DNA from: Nonomuraea zeae
GTDB taxonomy: Bacteria > Actinomycetota > Actinomycetes > Streptosporangiales > Streptosporangiaceae
DNA length: 64,000 bases
Assembly: GCF_005889725.1 (NCBI RefSeq)
Contig: NZ_VCKX01000004.1
Location: 1-64,000, forward strand
Direction of reading: 5' to 3'
How positions within the stretch are numbered: the stretch's first letter is position 1; each line of letters begins with the position of its first letter. The notes beneath the pieces were generated by a model. That model saw only the letters and a list, made by a program, of their open reading frames with translations, made no database searches and had not been told where the DNA came from. This document shows positions 62,490 through 64,000 of this stretch, one piece after another. A program made the translations under genes and the position numbers.

Positions 62490-63460
62490 TGATCCCGTAC
62501 GTGCTCGCCCTGTACGCCCTCGTCGCTCTGACCGTGGCTCTCACCGCCGCGTACCTGGGCCGCTACGTCATGCCCAGACCGCCGGTCGGCCGGATGGTGG
62601 GCACCGATGTCGCGGTCATGGTGGGGGCGCTGGTCGTGATGCCGTTCGCGTACCTGCACGTGCCCGCCGGCGTGGTCGTGTCGGTCTTCGGGCTCGTGAT
62701 CCTGACGTTGGCCCAGCTCACTCTCGCCCCCGTGCTGGGCGGCCGGTGGGCCATGCTCGCCGCCCTGCTCCTGTGCGCCGCCGACGTCACCGCCTACGCG
62801 CTGGGCTGGCCGGCCGCGCTCCTCGTGATCAACGACGCCCTGCTGATCCTGCTCGTCGTCGGCGTGGTGAACCTGTGGACACAGGCGGCGATCACGCCCG
62901 CGCAGGTGGCCGCGCTGGCCGCCGCCCTCACCCTGTACGACACGCTGGCCACCGGGCTGACGTCGCTCACCGTCGACTTCGTCCAGCGCATGCGGGGGCT
63001 GCCGTTCGCGCCCGTACTGGCCACCTCCTACGGCGAGAATCCCGCCCTCATCGGCCTCGGCGACTGCCTGATGTTGTCGATCTGGCCGGTGGTGGCGCTG
63101 CGGGCGTACGGGAAGGCGGCCGCGTGGTGCGCCGCCGGCCTGGAAGCCGTCCTGCTGGCCGTGTCCATCGCCCTCGTCCTGTCCAGTGGCCGGCCGCTGC
63201 CGCTGCTGACCTTGCTCGGACCGCTGATCTTCCTCCAGTGGGTGTACTGGCGGCGCCGGCAGGCCCTCAGGGCTCCGGCGCCGGCCCGGCCCGAGGTGGA
63301 TCGGGCGCTGGAGGTCGCCGCCGCGCCCGCCGGGGTGTGGGCCGCCCTGTCGCCCGATGGCCTGCTGCTCGCCGAAGGTGCCACACCGGGGCTGGCGCGC
63401 AAGGAGGCCCGGCTGGCGGGAGCGGAAAGCGTGCCGGTCGTGTGGCGGCTCAGCGAATAG
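62489..63460 (+). CDS. Presenilin/SPP-like nine-helix intramembrane aspartyl protease candidate with soluble tail
   Basis: The 323-residue protein has nine hydrophobic helices (about 2-24, 38-57, 60-84, 88-107, 109-130, 137-157, 187-208, 212-233 and 237-255). Y150-D151 lies in helix 6 (ALTLYDTLATG) and G189-L190-G191-D192 in helix 7 (ALIGLGDCLML). These are the two catalytic Asp motifs, YD and GxGD, of family A22. The GKAA after helix 7 (RAYGKAAAW) also recalls presenilin. The third PAL motif appears only in degenerate form (RPLPLLTLLGP). Residues 256-323 are soluble and resemble a small DUF5678-like unit (DGLLLAEGATPGLARKEARLAG). It is coupled by TGATG to the PaaK-like gene. A prepilin-peptidase-like GxGD protease is the alternative. 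Confidence 0.78.
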   Translation: MIPYVLALYALVALTVALTAAYLGRYVMPRPPVGRMVGTDVAVMVGALVVMPFAYLHVPAGVVVSVFGLVILTLAQLTLAPVLGGRWAMLAALLLCAADVTAYALGWPAALLVINDALLILLVVGVVNLWTQAAITPAQVAALAAALTLYDTLATGLTSLTVDFVQRMRGLPFAPVLATSYGENPALIGLGDCLMLSIWPVVALRAYGKAAAWCAAGLEAVLLAVSIALVLSSGRPLPLLTLLGPLIFLQWVYWRRRQALRAPAPARPEVDRALEVAAAPAGVWAALSPDGLLLAEGATPGLARKEARLAGAESVPVVWRLSE

Positions 63461-63502
63461 CCGTCGGGGGTCGGGGGTTCGGGGGTCGGGCAAGGGATTC
63501 GA

Positions 63503-64000
63503 TCAGCCCGCCAGATATTCGGCCACCTGCCGCCCCTCGGCCGCGTCGCCGAACAGGGCGAGGGAGCCGCGCCACGCCGCCACCGACTCCTCGTGCCGCC
63601 CGAGCAGGGCGTGGGCCCGGCCCAGCTCCCTGAGCGTGCGGGCGCGCCACACCGAAGGCCCGTCGCCGCCGAGCCGTTCCAGCGCGGCCCGCAGGTGCGA
63701 AAGCGCCCGGCCGGGCTCGCCCTGGCGCAGGCGTACCACGCCGAGGGTGTGCCCGGCCAGCGCCTCGCCCAGGGTGTCGCCGCACTCCACGAACAGCCGG
63801 AGGCTCGCCGCCAGCGCCTCGGCCGCCTCGTCGAACCGGCCCAGCGCACCCAGCGCCTCACCCAGCCGGCGCAGCACCTTGCTCATCTCCATGCGATCGC
63901 CGAGCGCCTTGGCCGTCAGCAGGCTCTCCCGGTAGCGGACGACGGCCTCGGCCGTCTCGCCCTGCTGGTAGAGGGCGGTGCCGAGGCCGCGCAGCAGGTT
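63503..64000 (-). CDS. TPR-repeat protein, C-terminal part (start outside window)
   Basis: The minus-strand frame is open from the window end to the stop at 63503 (165 codons). It consists of tetratricopeptide units (LRGLGTALYQQGETAEAVVRY; VLRRLGEALGALGRFDEAAEAL; HTLGVVRLRQGEPGRALSHL; TLRELGRAHALLGRHEESVAAW). Such C-terminal TPR arrays are typical of AfsR/SARP or NB-ARC regulators in actinomycetes; the rest of the protein is not in view. Confidence 0.85.
   Translation of the reverse strand, partial: NLLRGLGTALYQQGETAEAVVRYRESLLTAKALGDRMEMSKVLRRLGEALGALGRFDEAAEALAASLRLFVECGDTLGEALAGHTLGVVRLRQGEPGRALSHLRAALERLGGDGPSVWRARTLRELGRAHALLGRHEESVAAWRGSLALFGDAAEGRQVAEYLAG

Noticed and set aside
62489-63460. 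Reading the GLGD protein as a type IV prepilin peptidase
   Set aside because: Prepilin peptidases have no YD helix before GxGD of this layout and no nine-helix plan; no pilus genes are nearby. Kept as an alternative only.

Overview
The window is high-GC DNA with start/stop overlaps, GTG starts and a gene set typical of a soil actinomycete. Supporting signs are a mycothiol-type maleylpyruvate isomerase, a ClgR-like regulator beside two clpP genes, many secreted carbohydrate-active enzymes, ECF sigma factors and many one-component regulators. A Streptosporangiaceae-like genome (for example Nonomuraea) is my guess from gene style; no rRNA or tRNA is present to confirm it. No CRISPR array or intact insertion sequence was seen.

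Layout. 1-3651: two secreted cell-wall-type proteins sharing an almost identical FG-GAP repeat block, then a broken GntR regulator. 3629-9715: a gentisate/3-hydroxybenzoate catabolic operon (dioxygenase, FAH hydrolase, mycothiol-dependent isomerase, 3-hydroxybenzoate 6-hydroxylase) with a divergent IclR regulator and a LacI regulator downstream. 9765-17768: a minus-strand operon of an SsuABC/TauABC-like importer, a ROK regulator and a cytoplasmic sulfatase, divergent from a secreted GH20 hexosaminidase; together they suggest use of a sulfated glycan or sugar. 17923-23945: a GH12 glucanase with a palindromic operator, a MarR/ABC-2 efflux operon, a secreted ribonuclease with barstar, and an MFS transporter. 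24202-31394: a coupled catabolic operon (GntR, CoA-transferase, hydantoinase A and B, isochorismatase-like amidase) plus a divergent HMG-CoA-lyase-like gene, linked by a shared TTTTGCATACA site.

31612-42505: small enzymes, a GH130 relic, a LysR/reductase pair, a modular GH10 xylanase, a RyR-domain gene, and a pectin pair (SGNH acetylesterase and beta-helix protein) behind a LacI-type palindrome. 42506-53576: two ECF sigma modules, two DoxX proteins, a TetR-controlled methyltransferase, glutamate decarboxylase, small secreted proteins and an IS256-type transposase relic. 53892-60393: ArsR-DUF5937/MFS pair, LuxR and ClgR-like regulators, and a coupled clpP pair in which the second subunit has lost its catalytic serine.

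The most novel part is 60947-63460. It holds a 25-codon peptide gene, a perfect 10-bp hairpin, a PaaK-like adenylate-forming enzyme, and an overlapping nine-helix membrane protein with the YD and GLGD motifs of presenilin/signal-peptide-peptidase intramembrane proteases. This looks like an undescribed peptide activation/processing cassette. The window ends inside a TPR-repeat gene.
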